From Nocardia carnea (GTDB lineage: Bacteria > Actinomycetota > Actinomycetes > Mycobacteriales > Mycobacteriaceae), in NCBI RefSeq assembly GCF_029868325.1, contig NZ_JARWNW010000131.1, positions 1-39,216 of the forward strand: a stretch of 39,216 nt of DNA. The letters are read 5' to 3'. This document shows, one piece after another, positions 1 to 7,009 of the stretch. The stretch's first letter is position 1, and the number at the start of each line of letters is the position of its first letter. The notes under the pieces are model-generated. The model did no database searches, was not told where the DNA came from, and was given only the letters and a program-made list of their open reading frames with translations. The position numbers were made by a program, and so were the translations under genes.

Positions 1-165
1 GAGCCGCTGGCACCGCCGTCCATCGCGGTATCGCCGGCCCAGCTCATCACCGCCGACCGCATCGCCTACGACCCCGGTATGCCGAAACCGGTGGACGCGC
101 TGGCCACCGTTTTCGGCCACACCCTCACCCATCGTTGCTCCGCCGGGGCCGGCCCCCGGCGCCAC
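1..165 (+). CDS. 3' part of an unidentified protein (partial)
   Basis: Frame 1 is open from the first base and reads like normal protein (…VSPAQLITADRIAYDPGMPK…, then …VDALATVFGHTLTH) until about base 130. After that it enters proline/arginine translation of the C-rich tract. The gene starts upstream of the window and its true stop is hidden by the tract. It converges on the LpqN-like gene. I do not recognise the family and assign no function. Confidence 0.4.
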
Positions 166-823
166 CCCCCCCCACCCCCCCCCCCCGCCCCGGGGCGGGG
201 GCGCGCCCCCTCGACCCGCCCCGAGGCGGGGCGGGTTCTGTCACCCGGGCACTACTACTGGCGGGCACGCTCCGGTCGCCCGGCGACACGATGTTCAGGC
301 CACTTCTGATCATGCCGATATCGGCTACCGCGGTCGAGGAGGCTGCTCGCACTGTGGCGGTGACCTGAACCAGATACTGCACAGGCCCTGCGCTTACCAG
401 GATGTACCGCGTATACGCGACGAACTCGTTGCCCTCGACCCGATACCTCCCCAGTACCGCAACCGCCGGAAACCCAGCACAGGGGTAGGCATCGGCGTGG
501 ATTTCCTGCCACTCCGGCATGCGCCGTGAATCGGTGTAACCACAACGCAACAAGGCGGCGGAATCCACCGGCCGGTCCAGCCGGCCGGCCATTATGAGAA
601 CATTGTCCGACCAGTTCGTAGCACCCTCCGGAGCCGCCGCCCAGGCGCAGTACGCGCCGGGCAGAACCTCTCGAGGGATTTCCTGCCACTCCTGGGGTAC
701 GTCGAGCGATATTCGGGGCGCCGCAACGGTATCCGGATGAACGGGCGCGGAGCGCACGTCGTTTTCTACGAGATATTCGGAAACACTGGACGATCCCGCC
801 GAACTCCTCGAAGGTGAATTCAT
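125..823 (-). CDS. LpqN/LpqT-like protein, no signal peptide, damaged 3' end
   Basis: Residues about 35-180 resemble the mycobacterial LpqN/LpqT family: a DVPQEW start, PGAYCAW, NVLIMAGRLDRPVD, a CGYTDSR segment, AGFPAV and YLVQVTATV. Family members are usually secreted lipoproteins, but this one has no signal peptide or lipobox; residues 1-30 are Ser-rich and polar. The ATG overlaps the stop of the upstream membrane-protein gene (ATGA), so translation is probably coupled. The last roughly 50 codons are Gly/Arg/Pro-rich, run through a hairpin and then a G tract, and are probably not real protein. Last gene of a T7SS-type operon. Family similarity is judged by eye; its role here is unknown. 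Confidence 0.6.
   Translation of the reverse strand: MNSPSRSSAGSSSVSEYLVENDVRSAPVHPDTVAAPRISLDVPQEWQEIPREVLPGAYCAWAAAPEGATNWSDNVLIMAGRLDRPVDSAALLRCGYTDSRRMPEWQEIHADAYPCAGFPAVAVLGRYRVEGNEFVAYTRYILVSAGPVQYLVQVTATVRAASSTAVADIGMIRSGLNIVSPGDRSVPASSSARVTEPAPPRGGSRGRAPAPGRGGGVGGGGAGGRPRRSNDG
150..213. repeat. Low-complexity C/G tract, probable sequence error
   Basis: Runs of C (165-170, 171-173, 175-186) are followed by a C/G-only stretch to 210. Both reading frames that reach it degrade to Pro/Arg or Gly/Arg repeats. Similar tracts occur at 12217-12335 and at the right end. Damage at a GC-rich hairpin is more likely than a real feature. Confidence 0.6.
214..236. terminator. Hairpin between convergent genes
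   Basis: ACCCGCCCC (214-222), loop GAGGC, GGGGCGGGT (228-236) form a perfect 9-bp stem. It lies where the left-end plus-strand gene and the LpqN-like minus-strand gene converge, so it is a likely bidirectional terminator. There is no T tract, which is usual in high-GC actinomycetes. In the printed sequence it lies inside the LpqN-like reading frame, which suggests the real stop of that gene has been lost to an error. Confidence 0.55.
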
Positions 824-1737
824 GAGGCACCGCCATCGCCCTCCGAGGGCCCATCCGTTCCTTCACCTCGCTGCTCGACTTGAATGAACCATTGCGGAAT
901 CTCCGGAAAGGTCAAAACACACCTCTGATCCGGGTGTTTATGCAAGAAAACAATTATCGAGAACAATGAGTTCGGATCGCATCTATAGATATGCAGTGGG
1001 ATGCCGAACACTCCGGGCTGATCGAACATCCGATGACTGGGAGGCGCTAACGAATCCGAAAGGTGAAGTTTCAAAATCGGCAGATTCTTCGCTTTTCCCG
1101 AAGAGAACTCCCCTGCATCAATCGTGACCACGTCCTCCCAGCGGACGAACTCGCTCTTCCCCTTTCCGAAAGGCATAGAAAGTCGACGAACAATCCCCAA
1201 CGGATGAATCCCAACCCGGATCGACCACCTACTGAGCGCGCCGAAAAGCAGCACCGAGACACCCGTAACAACGGAAAAGATCAGGGCCACGGTCGCGCCC
1301 CCTGTATTAGATTTCGACATCGGGAGAAGGGAATTCCCACCTGCCCGCCAATCCAACCATCCACAGAATCCGTACACTGACATCCCGGCCAGAGCGGGAA
1401 GGAGGCGTGTCGACTCGATGCGGTCAACGTCCAACCTGATACCCCAACCGTACGTAGCATCGTTGTATGGCGTGATGCCCGCATTCCGGCGCGGAAAGTA
1501 TCCGAAACCCAGAGAAGCGAAGAAGTACGCAAGCCCAAGGAAGGCCAGAACCCCACCGATTGCCCCCAGAGTCACCACCGGCCCGGCGCCCCACGGCGCC
1601 CCCAGTATTGGTGTTACGGCAAGCGCCGAAAAGATGATCGTAAAAGCAACCGGCACGATCACAGCAGACTTGGATCGGCCTTTCGGCCAACTCTCGATCC
1701 AGTCGACTTCGGGAAACACACCGTCTTTCATCACCAT
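820..1737 (-). CDS. Membrane protein, candidate effector partner or immunity protein
   Basis: A 305-residue protein with probable membrane segments at about 24-44, 52-80 and 148-168. The soluble C-terminal half contains a short RVGIHPLGIVRRL strand pair and EFVRWEDVVTI, a pattern like bacterial PH-type membrane domains. I do not recognise a named family. The start at 1737 is chosen because AAGGGGA lies about 10 bases upstream; ATG at 1731 is the alternative and overlaps the previous stop as TGATG. It directly follows the WXG/glycine-zipper gene and overlaps the LpqN-like gene, so all are probably made together. A membrane immunity role is inferred from position only. Confidence 0.6.
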   Translation of the reverse strand: MVMKDGVFPEVDWIESWPKGRSKSAVIVPVAFTIIFSALAVTPILGAPWGAGPVVTLGAIGGVLAFLGLAYFFASLGFGYFPRRNAGITPYNDATYGWGIRLDVDRIESTRLLPALAGMSVYGFCGWLDWRAGGNSLLPMSKSNTGGATVALIFSVVTGVSVLLFGALSRWSIRVGIHPLGIVRRLSMPFGKGKSEFVRWEDVVTIDAGEFSSGKAKNLPILKLHLSDSLAPPSHRMFDQPGVFGIPLHIYRCDPNSLFSIIVFLHKHPDQRCVLTFPEIPQWFIQVEQRGEGTDGPSEGDGGAS

Positions 1738-2771
1738 ATCTTTTGAATCCCCTTGGAGGTCAGGTACGCCGCGCCAGCAGCTACGCCGGCGCCGATGACG
1801 AATCCTGCGGCAGTACCCACACCGGGCACCGGCACCGCCGTACCGATCGCTGCACCGATGGAGCCTCCGCTGACCCAAGCAGCGGCAACTCCCCCCGCGG
1901 CCATGCCCGCCACGGTACCGGCAGACTCACTGACAACGGCCTTCGTCGGGTCCATTCCCCCTTCGATGTCGTTGGTTATTGCGGGCACTGTACCTATCGC
2001 ATTTCCGATTATCCCCAGCCGACTCAAACCGGTCGTATACTTACCGTCCGCGAAGGTCCCCCATTCTTTCACCCACTTCAGAACAGTGCCGTCGTTGGCA
2101 CTTTTCGCTGCGCCTTCCAAGCCCATTTTCACCCCGTCGGTCATCATGCCGGAGATAGATGCGGCTGTCATTGCCGGCACGTCCGGTTTCCAGTGGGCCC
2201 ACGGAGACTCGGCGATCCCGTCCGGCAGCGCTTTGGGATCGTCGGTTTTGATCTGCTTGACGGCGTTCACTACGGCGGTGAGAGTTTCATCGGAAGCCAT
2301 GCGTTCGAGTTCGGCGTTTGCGTCGGCGAGCCGTGCGCCCCACTGGGCATCGGCCGTCATCAAAGCTTCCGCCAGCCCTGGTAGGCGGGCGAGTTGGATC
2401 CCGGCCTCGGAATTCCAGTCCTCGACTCCACTCACACTCCAGTCCTCGCCGACCACGACGGGAGCGTGCACGTAGTTGCGGAACAGCACCTTGATTTCGG
2501 TGAGCGTATGTTCCATGGCCTGGTAGGCGCCGGTCGCGGCTGCGGCGAGGTCGTCATAGGCGGTAGCGATGGCGCGCATCTGCGTCTGTTCGCGGTCGGC
2601 CTTGCCTTCCGCCGCGGTTTTCGCTTCGCCTTTCCACATGAGGCCGTTGTGGAGCGTGTCGTACATGGTGCCCGCCGCTTTGATGATCCCGTCTGCTATC
2701 CCCGTCGCGTTGGTCGCCACGGTGGGCAGGTTCGACACATCCCAGCTGAGCACTTCGGTTGGTGTTGCCAT
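1731..2771 (-). CDS. T7SS-type secreted protein with C-terminal glycine zipper
   Basis: 346 residues. The first about 170 are helical with a WKG motif at 46-48 in the position of the WXG turn, as in large WXG100-like T7SS substrates. A middle segment (about 175-250) is unassigned. The last about 85 residues are a hydrophobic glycine/alanine zipper (AGTVAGMAAGGVAAAWVSGG, then GSIGAAIGTA and GFVIGAGVAAGAA), typical of membrane-inserting segments. No nuclease or NADase motif is visible. It starts 6 bases after an EspC-like gene, and a membrane protein follows at once, as in effector/immunity pairs. The secretion assignment is good; a pore-forming toxin activity is inference. Confidence 0.65.
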   Translation of the reverse strand: MATPTEVLSWDVSNLPTVATNATGIADGIIKAAGTMYDTLHNGLMWKGEAKTAAEGKADREQTQMRAIATAYDDLAAAATGAYQAMEHTLTEIKVLFRNYVHAPVVVGEDWSVSGVEDWNSEAGIQLARLPGLAEALMTADAQWGARLADANAELERMASDETLTAVVNAVKQIKTDDPKALPDGIAESPWAHWKPDVPAMTAASISGMMTDGVKMGLEGAAKSANDGTVLKWVKEWGTFADGKYTTGLSRLGIIGNAIGTVPAITNDIEGGMDPTKAVVSESAGTVAGMAAGGVAAAWVSGGSIGAAIGTAVPVPGVGTAAGFVIGAGVAAGAAYLTSKGIQKIW

Positions 2772-2777
2772 CGCGGA

Positions 2778-3098
2778 CTAACTCACTGCGTGCGGATCGC
2801 CGGAATTGAGATCGACGGCGGTAGCGAGCCGTTGGGCAGCGTCGGTATCGGTACCGGTGAAGCTGTTCGCCGACATCGCCAGGAGACCGGATAGCTGATT
2901 GAATCGTGCGTTGAGCAGGTTTTTCGCCCGGGTGCTGGCCGGATTGGAACTCATCAACGCAGCACCGATGGCGGAGCCCTTCAAGGTATTCCCGGCTCGT
3001 TCAGCGTCGAGTTTCGGCACCGCGTCGATATCGCTGGGCAGCAACGCCAACGCCGCGGCCGCCTGCCGTAGGCTGTCCTCATCCACCTCGATAGACAT
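2778..3098 (-). CDS. EspC-like type VII secretion protein
   Basis: A small helical protein of 106 residues (SIEVDEDSLRQAAAALALLP start; ARFNQLSGLLAMSANSFTGTD centre) that fits the EspC/ESX-1-associated family: two helices and conserved FTGTD-like spacing before a final helix. No signal peptide. First gene of the 3098-to-240 minus-strand operon. Proteins of this size encoded just before a large WXG-type substrate are often co-secreted partners or adaptors; that role is inferred here. Confidence 0.65.
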   Translation of the reverse strand: MSIEVDEDSLRQAAAALALLPSDIDAVPKLDAERAGNTLKGSAIGAALMSSNPASTRAKNLLNARFNQLSGLLAMSANSFTGTDTDAAQRLATAVDLNSGDPHAVS

Positions 3099-3245
3099 GT
3101 ATCCCCCTCGCCTTCACATGTCCGCAGCCATAATCCGATCCACCAATTCGTACCACGACCGGGCCGAAAGCTTCAGGCCGGATGCGCCGGAATACTCCAT
3201 CGGGGGCTGAGCCCTACCGAATCCATCGGGCACCGAAATTCGGGA

Positions 3246-3291
3246 GTGGCCGGATACATCGGCCGACTTCGCATCCGATGTATCCGGCCAC
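3246..3291. terminator. Perfect 17-bp inverted repeat
   Basis: GTGGCCGGATACATCGG (3246-3262) is mirrored exactly by CCGATGTATCCGGCCAC (3275-3291) around a 12-base loop. It sits 148 bp upstream of the EspC-like gene and about 260 bp after espG on the same strand. A transcript through it would form a very stable hairpin, so a terminator for the espG operon is the simplest reading. A protein-binding operator is possible. Confidence 0.5.
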
Positions 3292-3311
3292 GTATCACAG
3301 ACGCCCCGCGC

Positions 3312-3346
3312 GGGACGTTCCGTGACTCACCTTCGCGAAACGTCCC
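3312..3346. promoter_or_regulatory. Imperfect inverted repeat GGGACGTT…AACGTCCC
   Basis: The 8-bp arms at 3312-3319 and 3339-3346 are perfect. Extended to 14 positions, 12 pair. It lies beside the 17-bp repeat in the region upstream of the EspC-like operon. It could be a regulator site or a second hairpin. Confidence 0.35.
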
Positions 3347-3548
3347 CACTGCAACACCGAAAGTTGTGGGAGGGTCCGGCACCGTCCAGGTGCCCCCGCC
3401 GGATGCTGCGCCGGGCATAGGCCAAGACTAACCCGAGGAGTGAAAGAGGGTGGGCGATTGCCCTTCTGCGCCACCGATAGCGACCGGCGGCGGACAGTAT
3501 CCGCCGGTGCCGCTGCCGTGGGAACAGCGGGGGCCGGGCGGATATCGT

Positions 3549-4256
3549 TCAGAACGGGGCGATCATTTGTGTGAGTGCACGTTTCAGTTCGTCATGCGAT
3601 ACCGGGTCGATATGGAAGTCCTGGTAGCGGTGCCGGTAGACGTAGCGGCCGTCGTCGGCGATATCGAACCAGCTGAGGTAGCGCGGTTCCGGCGGCTCGG
3701 GATCGCGGAGCCGGTGGCGTACCTGCAGGAAGCCCGAGCCCGCTCGGGGTGCTTTCAACATCCGGCGCATATGGTCCGCGGGTTGCGGTTTACCGCCGTT
3801 CCAGATCTCGTAGGTGTCGCGTAGCCGATCGATACTCTCCACCAGCGGCGGGCGGGTGCCCTTGGGTAGTTCGCCGAGGATCTGCAGGAAGATTCGGGGG
3901 ACGATCGTGGTGGTCCCGATCTGCACCACGAACTTTCCGTCGAAATCTGTTGCGGTGCCCGGGAACTGCACCACTGTAACTCCGGCGGTTCCCGCGAAGG
4001 CACCGTAGGCGCGGATCCGGCGGCGCCGGCTGCCCGACAGCGTGAGCGTGGCTTCGGGATCCGCCGCCGCCCGCAACGCGGATGTGAGATCAGGGTCGGC
4101 GCCGCGCGGATATTCGGTTTCGATCCGGGCCGCCAGCCGCTGGTATTCGTCCTCCCATCGCACCGACGAACGCAATTCCAGCGGATACGGGTAGCGGTCC
4201 TTACCCGTCTCCTTCCAGACGTGCATGAACTCGTCCGGCGTGAACTCCCATTTCAC
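3549..4256 (-). CDS. espG: EspG-family type VII secretion chaperone
   Basis: 235 residues. The N-terminus (WEFTPDEFMHVWKETGKDRY, then PYPLELR) matches the EspG pattern, with later blocks RIRAYGAFAGT and the VVQIGTTTIVPRIFLQILGE strand-helix segment. EspG proteins are cytosolic and hold the tip of their cognate PPE protein until the ESX machine takes it. Its ATG overlaps the stop of the PPE-like gene by 4 bases (4253-4256), which fits chaperone and cargo made together. Last gene of the operon that starts at 6612. The gene symbol is used for the family; which ESX system it serves cannot be told. Confidence 0.85.
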   Translation of the reverse strand: MKWEFTPDEFMHVWKETGKDRYPYPLELRSSVRWEDEYQRLAARIETEYPRGADPDLTSALRAAADPEATLTLSGSRRRRIRAYGAFAGTAGVTVVQFPGTATDFDGKFVVQIGTTTIVPRIFLQILGELPKGTRPPLVESIDRLRDTYEIWNGGKPQPADHMRRMLKAPRAGSGFLQVRHRLRDPEPPEPRYLSWFDIADDGRYVYRHRYQDFHIDPVSHDELKRALTQMIAPF

Positions 4257-5614
4257 CGACGTTCTCCACGGTCATCGGCCGGCTGCGCGGCGGGGGCGTC
4301 GCCGCCCAGCACACCGTCCAGCAGTTGGGGCCGGGCACCGAACAACTCTTCCTCGCGGTCATGGATGAGGTAGTCGGGCACCTTGTGCTCCTCGTCGTCC
4401 TCGCCGCGTCTGGCGCCGGCACCGCCGCCCATCATCCCGGGCATACCCGACATGCCGCGACTGGCGCCCGCAGCAGCAGCCGCGGCCGCGGGCCCGCCGG
4501 CCGGGCCGTTCGGCGTACCGCCGGGAGTTCCCGGGACGGTTTTACCCGGTGCCTGATTCTGCGGCGGCGCACCGCCGGGCATCCCGGGCGAACCGGGAGT
4601 CCCGGCAGGTGCGCCGGGCGAACCGGGGGTGGTGGTCGAGGAGGTGGTCCGCTGTGGATCACCGGTCGGGTTGCCCGGAGTCGTGCCCTGCGGTTGCGTG
4701 GTCGAATTCTCGGTGCTGCTCGCCGTCGTCGCCTGCGGTTCTTCCGTCGAACCCGGGGTTTCCTGCGGCTGCTCGCCGGTGTCGTTCTGACCCGGACTCT
4801 CACCATTCGGCGCCTGCGAACCGGGTCCGGAGGTGGTGCCACCGGGGCCGCTGGAGGTCGTCCCGTTCGGTCCCACCGGACCTGGCTGGTCGCCCGGCAT
4901 CTGCACGGGGACGAATGTCGGCACGCCCTCGCCTGCGGGCTGGTAGGTGGGCTTGTAAGCCATATTCATCACTTCGACGGCGGCCAGCCGCTGATCTTCC
5001 TTGTACGCGTCGAATGCGGCTTGGGCCGCCGGATCCGCCGCACCGACCACAGTCTGCGCAATCTGACCGGGGTCGTTTACGGACGTGGTTACGGCGGTAC
5101 CGCCGGGCGCCACCCCCTGAACGGGCGGTGGTGGTACCGACTTCTTCACCACCTCTGCTCCGTACGCGGCCGAGTGGATCCGCATACCGACGGCGTTGAT
5201 TACCTCTTGCACATCGGTCGCCTGGTCGAAGAAGGCCCGCGAGGCCTGGTTCGCCGCATCGGCGAATTCGCCTGCCATACCGTCGGAAAGCTCACGCTGG
5301 ATCGACAGCAAGGAGCCGAACAGTGCACCGCCCAGCGAATTGGCGATGGATTTGTAGGCATCTGCGACACCGTGCATGACACCGGGCGTCATCTCGCTGA
5401 CCTTGGCATAGATCTCTTCGTGTTCGAGCCCCTCGAAAAGCTCCATCTGAGTGATATAGGCCGGGTCCTGCCCATCGTGGGACAGCTGCGAACTGAAGTG
5501 TTGCGCGCCGGAAAGGCTTGTCTGGCTCGCGAGTCGCGCCTCCACAGATCCGGGGTCGATACCCAGTCCCGGTCCGGCCGCCCCGATCCCACCGGGATTG
5601 TCTTCATCGCTCAT
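4253..5614 (-). CDS. PPE/WXG-type T7SS substrate with long Pro/Gly/Thr linker
   Basis: 453 residues. A helical domain (about 55-160, containing LEHEEIYAKVSEM, MHGVADAYKSIANSL and FADAANQASRAFFDQA) resembles the PPE-like helical bundle. It is followed by a low-complexity region rich in Pro, Gly, Thr, Ser and Gln (about 235-400). A charged tail (DDEEHKVPDYLIHDREEELF) ends in QLLDGVLGGD, like the conserved tails of such actinobacterial proteins. No N-terminal signal peptide, as expected for T7SS cargo. It starts 3 bases after the lipoprotein stop and overlaps espG. EspG beside it supports cargo status; the molecular role is unknown. Confidence 0.75.
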   Translation of the reverse strand: MSDEDNPGGIGAAGPGLGIDPGSVEARLASQTSLSGAQHFSSQLSHDGQDPAYITQMELFEGLEHEEIYAKVSEMTPGVMHGVADAYKSIANSLGGALFGSLLSIQRELSDGMAGEFADAANQASRAFFDQATDVQEVINAVGMRIHSAAYGAEVVKKSVPPPPVQGVAPGGTAVTTSVNDPGQIAQTVVGAADPAAQAAFDAYKEDQRLAAVEVMNMAYKPTYQPAGEGVPTFVPVQMPGDQPGPVGPNGTTSSGPGGTTSGPGSQAPNGESPGQNDTGEQPQETPGSTEEPQATTASSTENSTTQPQGTTPGNPTGDPQRTTSSTTTPGSPGAPAGTPGSPGMPGGAPPQNQAPGKTVPGTPGGTPNGPAGGPAAAAAAAGASRGMSGMPGMMGGGAGARRGEDDEEHKVPDYLIHDREEELFGARPQLLDGVLGGDAPAAQPADDRGERR

Positions 5615-5617
5615 TGA

Positions 5618-6247
5618 TCAGTTCTCCGCCCCGATTTCCGGCTCCAGGGCCGTCGCGATCTCCAGAACGCCATCGCATAGTTGCAGTCCGGCCTCGGAAC
5701 CTTCGAATGTTCGAGTTGAACTGAACATGACGAAGCCGACCTTGGTCCGCACATGAATGCTGCAGACTCGCTTCAGCTGCGGGTCTTGTACCAGCAGCGC
5801 TTCCCGGCCGTTTACCGTCAGCGGTTCGCTGTATGCACCGTTTTTCTGCTTGTCCTCTTCCCAGGTCACATTGCCAGAATTGATCTGAAGATCGCGGAGT
5901 TCACCATCGAAGTCGCATGTCAGAAAGGTGTACTCCGCCACGATATCCGTACCTCGGCGGCGCGTGGCCGGGTCGAGACCCGCTGCAACGACGGCCTCAT
6001 CGCTGACCCACGTACACGGATCAAACACCACATCGGGTCGCCCCTGCGTCGTGTATTCGTTCTCCAATGGGGGCGGCTGCAATCGTGACTCCGTCAACGT
6101 CGGCCGCGCCGAACTCGTTTGCGAAACCGCCGGCGATTCGGATATCGCCGAGGCTGTCTGGGTCGACTCCTCGGGGGCGGAGCACGCGGACAAACCGGCG
6201 AGAGCACCCATTGCCGCAAAGACGGCCAATAGTTTTCGAGTGCTCAT
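5618..6247 (-). CDS. DUF3558-type lipoprotein
   Basis: 209 residues. An N-terminal signal ending in ALAGLSAC (Cys22) is a lipobox, so the mature protein should be lipid-anchored outside the cytoplasmic membrane. After a Ser/Thr-rich linker comes the DUF3558 pattern FDPCTWVSDEAVVAAGLDP, with Cys pairs expected to form disulfides (DPC, FLTCDF, KRVCSI, LQLCDG). The start overlaps the stop of the 122-residue gene (ATGA). DUF3558 lipoproteins are common in Mycobacteriales and have no established reaction. Placement between T7SS genes suggests a surface role linked to export. Confidence 0.8.
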   Translation of the reverse strand: MSTRKLLAVFAAMGALAGLSACSAPEESTQTASAISESPAVSQTSSARPTLTESRLQPPPLENEYTTQGRPDVVFDPCTWVSDEAVVAAGLDPATRRRGTDIVAEYTFLTCDFDGELRDLQINSGNVTWEEDKQKNGAYSEPLTVNGREALLVQDPQLKRVCSIHVRTKVGFVMFSSTRTFEGSEAGLQLCDGVLEIATALEPEIGAEN

Positions 6248-6612
6248 TCCACGACCTCTCCCGCAACACTCAGCGCCTGGCTATTCATTGCATCTGCCTC
6301 CTCGAACGCGCCGCCGGCATGCAGATAGGCCGCCGCCATTCGCAGCGCGGCCTCCTTCATGCCCAGAAGCGCCTCGGTTACCGCCATCCCCTTAGCTGCG
6401 AACCCTGCCTGCAATTCCTGCGCCGACACGAACCCTCCGAAACCGGACAGTTGGTGCAAGCGTTCGGACTCCGCAAGCTGCGCATCCAGGCACGTCTCAA
6501 CCAACCGCGTGTAGACAGCCGCGCAGCGCTCCGCAGCTCCTCGTTCCATCCGGAAAGTCCCCGACACAGCCTGCTGGTACAGCGCGTTCGCCGTCCCCTG
6601 CCCCACGTCCAT
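6244..6612 (-). CDS. Small helical T7SS-associated protein
   Basis: 122 residues, almost entirely helical, with no signal peptide or membrane segment and an acidic end (GGAFEEADAMNSQAL). Size and shape resemble EspC- or Esx-type partners, but no WXG motif is visible and I cannot assign a family. First gene of the operon 6612 to 3549. A GAAGGG sequence about 14 bases upstream may be the ribosome site. Co-secretion with, or support of, the PPE-like protein is inferred from the operon. Confidence 0.6.
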   Translation of the reverse strand: MDVGQGTANALYQQAVSGTFRMERGAAERCAAVYTRLVETCLDAQLAESERLHQLSGFGGFVSAQELQAGFAAKGMAVTEALLGMKEAALRMAAAYLHAGGAFEEADAMNSQALSVAGEVVE

Positions 6613-7009
6613 AGCGCTCGGCCCACCCTTCGTAAAACTTCACTCACCCTAATGGACGCACCCCAGCCCGACTCGGTTCCCCGGTTTGCCCCGCTGGACT
6701 CGATCGCCCCGCGGCACGCCGGATCCAGCCGACACTCCACGCCGCAGCGTGGAGTCGGAGATCTCGAGGTCCGAAGTCGACATCCGCGGGCGTCCGGCAG
6801 CATGGCAACGGCGCCCGTTCTGTCGTGCGCGCCGTACCCGGAGGTTCCGATGTGCGACCACCCACCGGCGACCGTTCGCGGCCCTGGCCCCCCGACCTCC
6901 CATTCCGCAAGAACCCCGTGCACCCCGACCCCAAGCGCGGCATAGTGAGTTACATCACCACATCAACCCGGCGCGTATCACTGCGTCCGAGTCGAACGAG
7001 GAGCTCCTC
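6613..7009. promoter_or_regulatory. Divergent promoter region, T7SS operon and aldehyde dehydrogenase
   Basis: About 400 bp with no convincing gene. It contains a 9-bp hairpin (ACTCCACGC 6734-6742, loop CGCA, GCGTGGAGT 6747-6755) and a CRP/GlxR-like site at 6945-6958. The dehydrogenase ribosome site lies in the GAGGAG at 6998-7003. Confidence 0.5.
6945..6958. promoter_or_regulatory. CRP/GlxR-like operator
   Basis: GTGA-GTTACA-TCAC matches the actinobacterial CRP/GlxR core (TGTGA-N6-TCACA) in its inner eight positions and is centred about 58 bp upstream of the dehydrogenase start. cAMP-dependent control of the aldehyde dehydrogenase is a reasonable prediction. Confidence 0.5.

Larger units (their letters stand above)
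3099..3548. promoter_or_regulatory. 450-bp spacer between the two T7SS operons
   Basis: No convincing gene. It must hold the promoter of the EspC-like operon (minus strand) and the end of the espG operon. It carries two strong inverted repeats, listed separately, and an isolated GAGGAG-like sequence near 3436 that precedes no good reading frame. Confidence 0.5.

Noticed and set aside
165..236. Possible CRISPR or tandem-repeat array at the C/G tract
   Set aside because: No repeat unit with unique spacers; only homopolymers and one hairpin.
3450..3824. Plus-strand frame beginning MGDCPSAPPIATGGGQYPP after a GAGGAG-like sequence
   Set aside because: It soon runs antisense to espG and its translation is only the shadow of that gene. 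The first 30 codons alone are not enough for a call.
4325..5617. 430-codon plus-strand frame over the PPE-like gene
   Set aside because: Antisense shadow of the Pro/Gly/Thr-rich linker; Arg/Gly-rich and without start signals.
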